A stretch of DNA of 64,000 bases from PFJX01 sp044227325 (lineage in GTDB: Bacteria > Pseudomonadota > Gammaproteobacteria > Burkholderiales > Thiobacillaceae). Below the pieces are notes generated by a model. It was not told the DNA's origin. It searched no databases and saw nothing but the letters and a program-made list of their open reading frames with translations. Made by a program: the position numbers and the translations under genes. Positions 1 through 8,440 of this stretch are shown one piece after another. Each line of letters begins with the position of its first letter. Position 1 is the stretch's first letter. The stretch lies in NCBI GenBank assembly GCA_044227325.1, contig JBGAFI010000002.1, positions 370,517-434,516 on the forward strand, given 5' to 3'.

Positions 1-489
1 ATACACCTGGGCGAGCGCTTCCAGCGACTGGCGGGAAGGCTTGCCGCCGAGCGCGTCGGTCAGGGCGCCGAAAAACGCGGGATTGGCGAAAGCCAGGCGC
101 ATGGCGCTGCCGGCGGTGCCGCTGGGCGGGACGGGGGACAGCAGGGCCATCCCCGCGGCCGTGCCTTGTTCGAGATGGCGCTGGACCACCAGGGCGCCCA
201 TGGAATGGCCGATCAGGACCGGCGGCGCGTCCAGGGCGGCCACCGCCTCGGCCAGATCCTCCGCGTAATCCTCCAGGCCGAACTCGTCCAGCCGCTCCCG
301 TCCCGCGCCGGCGCCGTGACCGGAGAGGTCGAGCGCGTGGCAGTGGTAGCCCTCGCCCTGGAAGAAGGGAATGAAGTGTTCCCGCCAGCAGGCGGAGTGG
401 GTGTAGCCGCCGTGGATGAAGAGCAGCGGCGGGTGGCGGCCGGGGTTGGCGGACGGAAACGCGCGCAGGTGGGCGGAACGGGAGGTCAT
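1..489 (-). CDS. alpha/beta hydrolase (C-terminus off the window)
   Basis: The minus strand is open from an ATG at 489 to the window edge (163 codons), so the C-terminal part is missing. The translation has the alpha/beta-hydrolase pattern: an HGG turn near residue 26 (LLFIHGGYTHSACW), a DLSGHG motif near residue 55, and the nucleophile elbow GHSMG near residue 93, where the Ser is the expected nucleophile. The catalytic Asp and His would lie beyond the edge. It is probably a cytoplasmic esterase or lipase-like enzyme; the substrate cannot be told. It lies 64 bp downstream of the metallo-beta-lactamase-fold gene on the same strand, so the two may be co-transcribed. No strong ribosome-binding site is visible, so the start is provisional. 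Confidence 0.8.
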   Translation of the reverse strand, partial: MTSRSAHLRAFPSANPGRHPPLLFIHGGYTHSACWREHFIPFFQGEGYHCHALDLSGHGAGAGRERLDEFGLEDYAEDLAEAVAALDAPPVLIGHSMGALVVQRHLEQGTAAGMALLSPVPPSGTAGSAMRLAFANPAFFGALTDALGGKPSRQSLEALAQVY

Positions 490-553
490 GTGGGGCGCGG
501 CAGCGGAGTCGCCACTTTATACGCCCTTGGCGCGGCCATGCCCTCCTCGCGCC

Positions 554-1510
554 TTATTTGGCGAGGCTTTCCTTTTCCATCAGGATGTAGGTGTTGTAGG
601 CGTTGCGCCGGTTGGCCTCGAGGAAGGCGGGCATCGTTTCGTATTTCGACCAGTCGACCTTGTCGTAGGCTTCGTCGAAGGGTTCCAGGTCGGCCACCGC
701 CTTGCCCATCTGCTCGCGCAGGAAGCGCAGGTAGTCCCGGGTCAGGGTGAGGTCGTCGATGGGGGTGTCGGAGGCGCCGCCATGGCCCGGCACCAGGAGT
801 TTCGGCTGGAAGGCGATGAGCTTGTCCAGCGCCGCCAGCCATTTCTTCGAATCCGCGTCACCGACGAAGGGCACCCGGCCCTTGAACACCAGGTCGCCCG
901 CGTAGAGCACGCCGTCCTCTTCCACGAACATGACCATGTCCTCGTCCGAGTGGGCGGGGCCCACATGGCGCAGGTGGAAATGGAGGCCGCCCAACTCGAA
1001 ATCCGTGTCGCCGGAGAGCCAGAGGTCGGGCTGCGGGAAACGCTGGGTCCGGTCGTTGATCCACTGGCCCAGAATCTCCTTGCGCTGCTCGAAGCGCTGC
1101 TTCGCGGCGTCGGAACCGATCACGCCTTTGGCGGCCTCGTGGGCCCAGATTTCGGCGCCCAGATCCTTGAACACCTGCACGCCGTAGTAGTGGTCGGCGT
1201 GATAGTGGCTGACGATGACGCGCTTGATGGGCTGGTCGGTCGCCTCATGGATGCGCTTCACCATCTCCTGGGCCAGGGAAGGGGAGCCCAGGGTGTCGAA
1301 CACCACCACGCCGCCGGGGGTGACCACGAAGCCGGCGTTGGACATGAAGCCCTGGTTGGCCGTGCTGGCCGCGCCGGCCATGCCGGGGATGAAGTAGCTG
1401 TGGGCGGCGATCTTGTCGGCGCGCACCGGTACCGTGGCCGGGGGGTAGTCCTGGGCGGCATGGGCGAAGGCCACGAAGAACATGAGGATCAGGGAGTGAA
1501 AAGCGCGCAT
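554..1510 (-). CDS. secreted metallo-beta-lactamase-fold hydrolase
   Basis: A 318-residue protein with an N-terminal signal peptide (MRAFHSLILMFFVAFAHA, cleavage after AHA), so it is probably periplasmic. The metal-binding signature HYHADH lies near residue 110, followed by downstream ligands in GPAHSDED and the Asp of YAGDLVF, and a final His in VPGHGG. This is the layout of the metallo-beta-lactamase superfamily, in the subgroup of periplasmic enzymes often found near quinoprotein or sulfur-oxidation genes (SoxH-like). The reading frame is open to 1555, but the signal peptide argues for the Met at 1510. The exact substrate is unknown. Confidence 0.82.
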   Translation of the reverse strand: MRAFHSLILMFFVAFAHAAQDYPPATVPVRADKIAAHSYFIPGMAGAASTANQGFMSNAGFVVTPGGVVVFDTLGSPSLAQEMVKRIHEATDQPIKRVIVSHYHADHYYGVQVFKDLGAEIWAHEAAKGVIGSDAAKQRFEQRKEILGQWINDRTQRFPQPDLWLSGDTDFELGGLHFHLRHVGPAHSDEDMVMFVEEDGVLYAGDLVFKGRVPFVGDADSKKWLAALDKLIAFQPKLLVPGHGGASDTPIDDLTLTRDYLRFLREQMGKAVADLEPFDEAYDKVDWSKYETMPAFLEANRRNAYNTYILMEKESLAK

Positions 1511-1648
1511 GGTGTTGGCCTGTCGGGAAGAAGGTCGGTGGATTGGGATAGGCATCGGCGGACGAAAGTTCGCGGTGGATTATAGAAAGCCAGCGGGTCC
1601 GCCTTCTGTAGTATCTTCGGCTGGTTCCCATGCCGATCCGCTGCCGCC

Positions 1649-2182
1649 GTGGCCATCAAAAAGTTCCTGCCATTCCTGCTGGCGTTCGTTCTGCCCCTGG
1701 TGCTGATCTATGCCTGGTGGGGCGGTTTCAGCCCCGTGCTGATCGAGGAAACCACGGCCGGTCCCTACACCTACGCCTATCTGGAGCAGAAGGGCGACTA
1801 CTCCAAACTGCCGGAACTGGCCGCCGACGTCCGCCGGGAAATGGCCGCCGCGAAGCTGATGCCGGGCAATCCCATCACCGTGTTGTACTCCAACCCGGAC
1901 GTCGTCGACGTGGGCGAGCGCCTGGCCCGTACCGGCTATCTGGTGCCGGCGGGTAGCCAAGCCAAGCCGCCTTTGCAAATCGATACCCTGCCGGCGCGGC
2001 GGGTGCTGGCGGTGCAGGTGCGGGCGGGCAACCTGCTCGCGCCCAGCCGCGCCTATCTCGCCCTGGACCGCTACCAGCAGGCGCGCGGTCAGGGCATCCG
2101 CATGCCCACGGTGGAGTTCTACGAGCCCTCCGACTCGCCGCTGCGCATGGGCCGGCTCACCGTCGAGATGACGTTGCCATGA
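1649..2182 (+). CDS. membrane-anchored GyrI-like (effector-binding domain) protein
   Basis: A 177-residue protein read from a GTG at 1649. It begins with one hydrophobic segment (residues 6-25), probably a signal anchor. The rest resembles the GyrI/AraC effector-binding fold: a first half ending in a YSNPD strand and a second half with LPARRVLAVQVRAGN and the terminal VEFYEPSDSP. Such domains bind small hydrophobic ligands in stand-alone or regulator proteins. It is followed after 51 bp by the CobD/CbiB-like gene on the same strand. The role is not known; the family call is moderately sure. Confidence 0.68.
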   Translation: MAIKKFLPFLLAFVLPLVLIYAWWGGFSPVLIEETTAGPYTYAYLEQKGDYSKLPELAADVRREMAAAKLMPGNPITVLYSNPDVVDVGERLARTGYLVPAGSQAKPPLQIDTLPARRVLAVQVRAGNLLAPSRAYLALDRYQQARGQGIRMPTVEFYEPSDSPLRMGRLTVEMTLP

Positions 2183-2233
2183 GGGGACGCCACGAGGGGG
2201 ACGCGATGAAGGGGACGCGATGAGGAGGAAACC

Positions 2234-3130
2234 GTGATCCTGTTCGCCATGCTCGCCGCCCTGGGCCTGGAGTATCTGCGCCCGGAGCGCCCCGGCCAGC
2301 CGCGCCGCAGCGCCAGCGAGTGGATGCTCTGGCTGCTGCTGAAGATGAACGCCGGGGGCGAGCAGCACGGCGCCCTGGCCTGGACCGTGGGCGTGCTGCT
2401 GCCCTCCCTCCTGGTCGCCGCCGTGGGCGCCCTGCTGGGCGGCCTCTGGCAGCCGTTGTCCTGGGTGTTCGATGTGATCGCCCTGTATTTCTGTCTGGGT
2501 TTCAAGTCGGCTTCGTTCCGCGCGGCCGGGGTTGCGCGAGCCTTGAGGGACAACGATCTCGAGTTGGCGCGGACGCTGCTGTGCGAGTGGCGTCCCAGCC
2601 TGCTTGCCGGCATCGACGAGACTTCCCTGATCCGCCAGACCCTGGAGGAGACCTTCCGCCAGTCCATGGTGCGCCTGTTCGGCGTGTTGTTCTGGTTCCT
2701 GTTGCTGGGCGGCGCGGGCGCGGTGCTCTATCTGCTGACGCGCCTGGCCCGGGACCGCTGGCAGGCGGAGCCCGCCTTCGGCCTGTTCGCGCACAGCATG
2801 GCCGGCTGGCTGGATTGGCTGCCGGTGCGCATCGTCGCCTTCAGCTTCGCCATCGTCGGCAATTTCCAGGATGCGCTGGAGTGCTGGCGCGGCCAGGCCA
2901 GCACATGGGGCGACGAGAACGACGCGATTCTGCTCGCGGCCGGCGCGGGCGCCCTGGGCCTGCAACTGGGCGGCACCATCATCCTGCCGGCGGGCGAGAT
3001 GGAGCGGCCGACGCTGGGCGTCGAGGAATCCCCCGGCGTGGAAGCGCTGGACGCGGTGGTGGCCCTGATCTGGCGCGCGGCGCTGCTCTGGGTGGCGGTA
3101 CTCGGCCTGCTCTGGCTCGGCAGTCTCTGA
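2234..3130 (+). CDS. CobD/CbiB (AmpE-like) family membrane protein
   Basis: A 298-residue integral membrane protein starting with GTG at 2234 behind a strong ribosome-binding site (GAGGAGGA, 2222-2229). Features typical of the betaproteobacterial CobD/CbiB family are the opening ALGLEYLRPERP, hydrophobic segments near residues 55-75, 80-95, 145-165 and the C-terminus, and the conserved loop FSFAIVGNFQDALECW. True CbiB makes adenosylcobinamide phosphate, but this branch is closer to AmpE and is found in genomes irrespective of a cobalamin cluster, so a role in cobalamin synthesis should not be assumed. The next gene starts 13 bp downstream, suggesting an operon with the SpmAB fusion. Confidence 0.75.
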   Translation: MILFAMLAALGLEYLRPERPGQPRRSASEWMLWLLLKMNAGGEQHGALAWTVGVLLPSLLVAAVGALLGGLWQPLSWVFDVIALYFCLGFKSASFRAAGVARALRDNDLELARTLLCEWRPSLLAGIDETSLIRQTLEETFRQSMVRLFGVLFWFLLLGGAGAVLYLLTRLARDRWQAEPAFGLFAHSMAGWLDWLPVRIVAFSFAIVGNFQDALECWRGQASTWGDENDAILLAAGAGALGLQLGGTIILPAGEMERPTLGVEESPGVEALDAVVALIWRAALLWVAVLGLLWLGSL

Positions 3131-3143
3131 CCATTCCCGGTCC

Positions 3144-4376
3144 ATGCTGAACGCGCTCTGGATCGGCTTCTTCCTGGTCGCCTTCGGCGCGGCCGTGCTG
3201 CAATACCTGGGGGGCGACCCCACCGTGTTCGCGGCGGTCATGAAGGCCGCTTTCGATGCCGCGAAGACCGCCTTCGAGGTGGCCCTGGGGCTCACCGGCG
3301 TCATGTGCCTGTGGCTGGGGGTCATGAAGATCGGCGAGCGGGCGGGCTTCCTCGCGTTGCTGGGGCGCTGGCTCGCGCCCCTGTTCGCGCGCCTGTTTCC
3401 CGAGGTGCCGAAGGGCCACCCCGCCCTGGGCTCCATCACCATGAACATGGCCGCCAACATCCTGGGCCTGGACAACGCCGCGACGCCCATGGGCCTGAAG
3501 GCCATGCGGGAATTGCAGGATCTGAACCCGAGCAAGGACACGGCGAGCAACGCCCAGATTCTGTTCCTGGTCATCAACGCCTCCTCGGTGACCCTGCTGC
3601 CGGTGACCCTCTTCACCTATCGGGCGCAACTGGGCGCGGCGGATCCCACCGATGTATTCATCCCCATCCTCATGGCCACCTATGCCTCCACCCTGGCGGG
3701 CTTCCTGTTCGTCGCCGCGGTCCAGCGCATCCGCGTGGATGCCGTGGTGCTGGCCTGGCTGGGCGGCATCACCGCGCTGGTGGGCGGCCTGGCGTTCTGG
3801 TTCGCGCGCCTGCCGGCGGCGGACATGACCGCCCAATCCTCGGTGCTGTCCAACTTCCTGCTGCTGGCGCTGATCGTGACTTTCCTCATAGGCGCGGCGG
3901 TGAAGCGGGTGAATGCTTACGAGGCCTTCATCGAGGGGGCGAAGGAGGGCTTCCATACCGCCGTCACCATCATTCCCTACCTGGTGGCCATGCTGGTGGC
4001 CATCGGCATGTTGCGCGCGAGCGGGGCGCTGCCGGCTTTCGTCGAGGCGGCGAGAGCGGGGACGGCCGTGCTGGGTTTCGATACCGCCTGGGTGGATGCC
4101 CTGCCCACCATGGTCATGAAGCCCTTGTCCGGCTCCGGCGCCCGCGCCATGATGATCGAGACCATGCAGGTCTCCGGCGCGGATTCCTTCGCGGGCCGGC
4201 TGGCCAGCATCGTCCAGGGCAGCAGCGAGACCACCTTCTACGTGCTGGCGGTGTATTTCGGCTCGGTGGGCATCAAGCGGGTGCGCCACGCGGTGGCGGG
4301 GGGACTGATCGCCGACCTGGGCGGTTTCGTCGCGGCGGTGCTGGCGGCGTACCTGTTCTTCGGTGTGACGGCATGA
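3144..4376 (+). CDS. fused SpmA-SpmB nucleoside-recognition membrane protein
   Basis: A 410-residue polytopic membrane protein made of two nucleoside-recognition (Gate-type) domains fused in one chain. The SpmA-like half (about 1-200) carries NMAANILGLDNAATPMGLKA. The SpmB-like half (about 220-410) carries EGAKEGFHTAVTIIPYLVAM and KPLSGSGARAMM. In Bacillus the two halves are separate sporulation genes; in Gram-negatives the fused form is common and is thought to be a transporter-like protein of unknown substrate. It sits 13 bp after the CobD/CbiB-like gene and 20 bp before the DUF748 gene, all on the plus strand. The family call is firm, the function open. Confidence 0.85.
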   Translation: MLNALWIGFFLVAFGAAVLQYLGGDPTVFAAVMKAAFDAAKTAFEVALGLTGVMCLWLGVMKIGERAGFLALLGRWLAPLFARLFPEVPKGHPALGSITMNMAANILGLDNAATPMGLKAMRELQDLNPSKDTASNAQILFLVINASSVTLLPVTLFTYRAQLGAADPTDVFIPILMATYASTLAGFLFVAAVQRIRVDAVVLAWLGGITALVGGLAFWFARLPAADMTAQSSVLSNFLLLALIVTFLIGAAVKRVNAYEAFIEGAKEGFHTAVTIIPYLVAMLVAIGMLRASGALPAFVEAARAGTAVLGFDTAWVDALPTMVMKPLSGSGARAMMIETMQVSGADSFAGRLASIVQGSSETTFYVLAVYFGSVGIKRVRHAVAGGLIADLGGFVAAVLAAYLFFGVTA

Positions 4377-4396
4377 CGGATTGAGGAGATAACACC

Positions 4397-7300
4397 ATGT
4401 TCGCGCGATTGCTGGCTTTCCTGGGAAAGGTCCTGGTCAGGACACCGGTCAAGATCGTCCTCGCTCTGGTCGCGTTCTACTTCCTGTTCGCCTGGTTCGG
4501 CTTCGAGCCCCTGGTGAAATGGGCCGCGCCCAAGTACATCGCCGACAAGAGCAAGCATCACCTGAGCATCGCCGAGGCGCGCTTCGATCCCTTCGCCCTG
4601 TCGGTGTCGATCAAGGGGCTGAAGCTCGCGGAGCCGGACGGCAAGCCGCTGCTGGCTTTCGGTGAACTGTTCGTGGATTTCGAGGCGTCCAGCCTGTTCC
4701 GGTGGGCCTACACCCTGGACACCATCCGTCTCACCGCGCCGGACGCGCATGTGGAATTGCGCGCCGATGGCAGCCTGAACTGGAGCGCCCTGATCGAGGC
4801 CTTGAAAAGCCGGGACGAGGACGAGCCGGACAAGGCCTTGCCGCGCCTGCTGATCCGCCACATCGTCCTGGAGCAGGGGCGTGTGTCCCTCGCCGACCGC
4901 AAGGTGGGCTTCGAAACCGCGCTGAATCCCCTGGATTTCCGCCTCGCGGAGCTGTCCACCCTGCCCGACGACAAGGGCGCCTACACCCTGGCCGCCACCA
5001 CCCAATTGGGCGCGCGCATCCGCTGGAAGGGCGATGTCATCCTGCAACCCATGCTGGCCACCGGCGAGCTGGCCATCGACCAGGTGGCCCTGGCCCGCCT
5101 CTGGCCCTATGTTCAGGACAAATTCGCCCTGGCGCCGCCCGAGGGCACGGCCGCCCTGGCCTTGAACTATCGCCTGGGCTACGCCGACAAGAAGCTGTCC
5201 CTCGTCCTCGACAAGCTGGGTATGAGCCTGGACGGCCTGGCCTTGCGCGGCGAGCGGGACAAGGAAGCCGCGCTGTCCCTGGATCGGTTGGCCTTGAGCG
5301 GCGGGCGTTTCGACCTGGAAAAGCGCCAGTTCGACATCGGCGAGATTTCTCTGTCGGGCGGCAAGGTCGCGCTGAACCGCGACAAGACCGGCAGATTGGA
5401 TGTGATGGACTGGTTCGCCGCGCCGGCATCCGCAAGCGGAGGGGGGACGGTGGGGAATGCCGTCGCCGCGAGCGGGGGCAGCGCGGAAGCGAAACCGGAA
5501 GCGAAACCGGATTCCCTCTCCCCCGGCCCCTCTGAAAAAACAACCAGCCATTCGACCGGGCCGCAAAACGGTCGCAGCGCCGGTTCCGCCGGCGGGGAAG
5601 TGGATGCTCCCCCGTGGCGCGTCAACCTGAGCCGGTTCGCGCTCAACGGCCTGGGCATCCGCCTGACCGACGCGGGATTCGCCGAGCCGCTGAGCGCCGA
5701 GGTGGGCAATATCCAGGCGGGGTTCTCCGCGCATGCCCAGACCGGCGCCCAGACCCAGGCGGTGGTGGACGGCCTGGCCGTGGACGTGTCCGGCATCCGG
5801 CTGCTGTCCGGCGCGGCCAGGACGCCGTTGTTCGTGCTCGGCGATGTCGATCTGCGGGACGGCCACATCGACCTGGCCGCCCGCGCGGCCAGCGTGGGCC
5901 GGATCGGCTTGGCCAACGGCAGGCTGGAAGCGGTGCGTGACGCTAAGGGGCGCATCGCCCTGCTGGACGCGTTCCGGCCCGCGTCGGGCAAGCCGGCCGC
6001 GCGGGAATCCGATGGCAAGCCCGCGTCCGCGCCGGAACAGCCGGCCTGGCATTGGACGGTAGGGGAGGTCGGCGTGTCCGGCTTCCAGGTCGCCGCGCGG
6101 GACGAGACGGTGCGGCCCGTCGGCGGATTGACCCTGGACCGGATCGAGGCGGTCGCGACCGGCCTCAGCGACAACCTCAAGGCCGCGTTGCCGGTGAAGC
6201 TGGCCTTCCAGGTGAAGGAGGGCGGCAGCTTCCGGGCCGAGGGCAAAGTGGTGCCCGCCGCGCCCTCGGCGGACATCCGGCTGAAGCTCGCGAACCTGGC
6301 CCTGGCGCCGGTCCAGCCTTGGCTGTCCGAGGCCGCGAACCTGAAGCTGGCGTCCGGCCGGGCGAGTTTGCAGGGCCGGGTGAAGTACGCCGGCAAGGCG
6401 GATTTCAAGGGCGGTTTCGAGGTGGCGGACCTGCTGCTCAACGAAAGCGAGGGCGGCGCCCGCTTCCTCGCCTGGAAGCATCTGTCCAGCGACAGCGTCA
6501 GGGCCGATCAGGATGCCCTGGCGATCGATGAACTCAAGCTGGACAGCCTGGGCGCGAAACTGGTGATCTACCAGGACAAGACGGTCAATCTGAAGAAGAT
6601 TCTGAAGCAGGCCGACGCGCCCCCCGGCGCGCCGGCATCCTCCGTGGCGCCCTCTCTCAAGGAGAATGGGGCGGTTGCCAAGTCCATTCCCCGCGATGGC
6701 GGCGGCGAGGCGGCGAAGCCCGCCGCGCGCGCCTACCGCGTGACCGTCGACCGGGTGCGCGTCGAGCACGGCGAGCTGGACTTCGCCGACCTTTCCCTCA
6801 GTCTGCCCTTCGGCACCCGCATCCACGACTTCAAGGGCGCCTTCAACGGCATCTCCACCCAGCCCGGCGCCCTCGCCGAACTGGAACTGGACGGCAGCGT
6901 GGACGAATACGGCCTGGCCCGCGCGGTGGGCCAGATCGACCTGTTCAATCCCACCGGCTTCATGGATATCAAGACCGTATTCCGCAACGTGGAGATGACC
7001 AATCTCACGCCTTACACGGCCACCTTCGTGGGCCGCAAGATCGAGTCGGGCAAGCTGTCCCTGGACCTGGAGTACAAGATCAAGGACCGCCAGTTGCTGG
7101 GCGAAAACCAGATCGTCATGGACAAGCTGACCCTGGGCGAGCGGGTGCAGAACTCCACCGCGAAGGATCTGCCCCTGGATCTGGCCATCGCCATCCTGCA
7201 GGACAGCGACGGCCGCATCGATCTCGGCCTGCCCGTGTCCGGCAGCCTGGACGATCCCCAGTTCAGCTACGGCCGCATCATCTGGAAGGCCATCGGCAAC

Positions 7301-8035
7301 ATCCTCACCAAGATCGTCACCGCGCCGTTCCGCGCGCTCGGCGCCCTGTTCGGCGGCGGCGGCGAGAAGCTGGAGAAGGTGGCTTTCGAGGCGGGCGAGG
7401 CGGGCCTGACGCCGCCGGAGAAGGAGAAGTTCAAGCAGATCGCCCAGATTCTCAAGAAGCGCCCCGGCCTGGCGTTGACCGTGCACGGCGCCTGGTCCGC
7501 CGAGATCGACCGCCCCGCGCTGAAGGAACTGCAACTGCGCCGCGCGCTGGCCGAGAAGATGGGACTCAAGCTGGCGCCGGACGAGGACCCCGGTCCGATC
7601 TCCACCGCCAATGCCAAGGCCCGGGAGGCGTTGGAGGCCCTCTATGCCGCCCGTTTCGGCGAGGCGGAGTGGAAGACGCTGAGCGCCAAGTGGTTCCAGG
7701 CGAATCCCGACAAGAAGAAGGAGTCCGGCGCCGGCAAGATGGTGTCCCGGCTCAAGAATCTGTTCAAACCCGAGGAACCCCTCTCGGCGGAGGATTTGAG
7801 CCAGCTCAAGGATGCCGACCTGCATGCCCTGCTCTACCGGCGCCTGCTGGAAAACGAGACGGTGAGCGACGAGACCCTGGAAAAGCTGGCCCGGCGTCGC
7901 GGCCAGGCCGTGATCGACGGGTTGAAGGCGCTGGAAACGCCGGCCGGGCGCATCGGTTTGGGGGAAATCGCCAAGTTCGAGGGAGCGGGTCGCGAGGTGC
8001 CGGCGAAGCTGGAGTTGGGCGTGGCCAAGCGCTGA
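4397..8035 (+). CDS. DUF748 (AsmA-like) envelope protein, 1212 aa
   Basis: A very long protein with one N-terminal membrane anchor (residues 13-32) and a periplasmic body. The opening FGFEPLVKWAAPKYIADK and the conserved block DLFNPTGFMDIKTVFRNVEM near residue 850, together with LPLDLAIAILQDSDGRIDLG near residue 925, are hallmarks of DUF748, a relative of AsmA/TamB-type proteins thought to form elongated beta-grooves across the periplasm for lipid transport. Low-complexity Ala/Pro/Ser-rich linkers lie near residues 345-395 and 745-775. The C-terminal part (LTVHGAWSAEIDRPALKELQ) is also usual for the family. A clear rho-independent terminator follows, so this is the last gene of the run from 1649. 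A specific substrate is not known. Confidence 0.85.
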   Translation: MFARLLAFLGKVLVRTPVKIVLALVAFYFLFAWFGFEPLVKWAAPKYIADKSKHHLSIAEARFDPFALSVSIKGLKLAEPDGKPLLAFGELFVDFEASSLFRWAYTLDTIRLTAPDAHVELRADGSLNWSALIEALKSRDEDEPDKALPRLLIRHIVLEQGRVSLADRKVGFETALNPLDFRLAELSTLPDDKGAYTLAATTQLGARIRWKGDVILQPMLATGELAIDQVALARLWPYVQDKFALAPPEGTAALALNYRLGYADKKLSLVLDKLGMSLDGLALRGERDKEAALSLDRLALSGGRFDLEKRQFDIGEISLSGGKVALNRDKTGRLDVMDWFAAPASASGGGTVGNAVAASGGSAEAKPEAKPDSLSPGPSEKTTSHSTGPQNGRSAGSAGGEVDAPPWRVNLSRFALNGLGIRLTDAGFAEPLSAEVGNIQAGFSAHAQTGAQTQAVVDGLAVDVSGIRLLSGAARTPLFVLGDVDLRDGHIDLAARAASVGRIGLANGRLEAVRDAKGRIALLDAFRPASGKPAARESDGKPASAPEQPAWHWTVGEVGVSGFQVAARDETVRPVGGLTLDRIEAVATGLSDNLKAALPVKLAFQVKEGGSFRAEGKVVPAAPSADIRLKLANLALAPVQPWLSEAANLKLASGRASLQGRVKYAGKADFKGGFEVADLLLNESEGGARFLAWKHLSSDSVRADQDALAIDELKLDSLGAKLVIYQDKTVNLKKILKQADAPPGAPASSVAPSLKENGAVAKSIPRDGGGEAAKPAARAYRVTVDRVRVEHGELDFADLSLSLPFGTRIHDFKGAFNGISTQPGALAELELDGSVDEYGLARAVGQIDLFNPTGFMDIKTVFRNVEMTNLTPYTATFVGRKIESGKLSLDLEYKIKDRQLLGENQIVMDKLTLGERVQNSTAKDLPLDLAIAILQDSDGRIDLGLPVSGSLDDPQFSYGRIIWKAIGNILTKIVTAPFRALGALFGGGGEKLEKVAFEAGEAGLTPPEKEKFKQIAQILKKRPGLALTVHGAWSAEIDRPALKELQLRRALAEKMGLKLAPDEDPGPISTANAKAREALEALYAARFGEAEWKTLSAKWFQANPDKKKESGAGKMVSRLKNLFKPEEPLSAEDLSQLKDADLHALLYRRLLENETVSDETLEKLARRRGQAVIDGLKALETPAGRIGLGEIAKFEGAGREVPAKLELGVAKR

Positions 8036-8052
8036 TGCCCTGAACCAAGGAG

Positions 8053-8080
8053 GCCCTGTCCACCCGGACAGGGCTTTTTT
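8053..8080 (+). terminator. rho-independent terminator after the DUF748 gene
   Basis: A perfect 9-bp stem (GCCCTGTCC at 8053-8061 with GGACAGGGC at 8066-8074), a 4-base loop and a run of six T. It starts 17 bp after the DUF748 stop codon. Confidence 0.93.
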
Positions 8081-8440
8081 GCCGAGGCGCCCGCTGAAAA
8101 TGGCGAGGCATGCCTGGGCAGACAACGCGCTGCCATGGCGGGATCGTGCCTGGGCCAATGCGATCATCAAGGAGCGCTACGCGAATATCCTCCGCTGCCG
8201 CGCGCGATGAAACGCATCGCCGAGGCGGTGAACGGCAAGGCGGGCAGCGTCAAGGATCTGGAAGGCTCTTCCACCCGGATTACCTGCATCGTCCAGGGGT
8301 CCGGAGAAAACGGCGCGGCGGCGGCCCAGACGGCCGCTTCCGCATCGCCTGAACTTCGCGCCGGGTTTTATCGGGGCGGCTGGGCCGGGGGGCGCGGCGT
8401 GTCATAATCAGGACACGCCCCTCCGCTATCCTTGTTGGTC
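8081..8440. other. intergenic stretch upstream of ppx with an inverted repeat
   Basis: No convincing gene was found. Short open frames exist, for example one starting at 8207 (MKRIAEAVNGKAGSVKDLEG), but they have no clear ribosome-binding site or recognisable family; they could be decayed remnants. Just before ppx there is an 8-bp perfect inverted repeat, GGCGTGTC (8396-8403) and GACACGCC (8412-8419), enclosing a CATAAT that could serve as a -10 element. This is a candidate promoter or operator for ppx. Confidence 0.5.

Noticed and set aside
4238..8170. A 1310-codon minus-strand open frame opposite the DUF748 gene
   Set aside because: High-G+C antisense frame with no start signal or family motif; the plus-strand DUF748 protein accounts for the coding signal.
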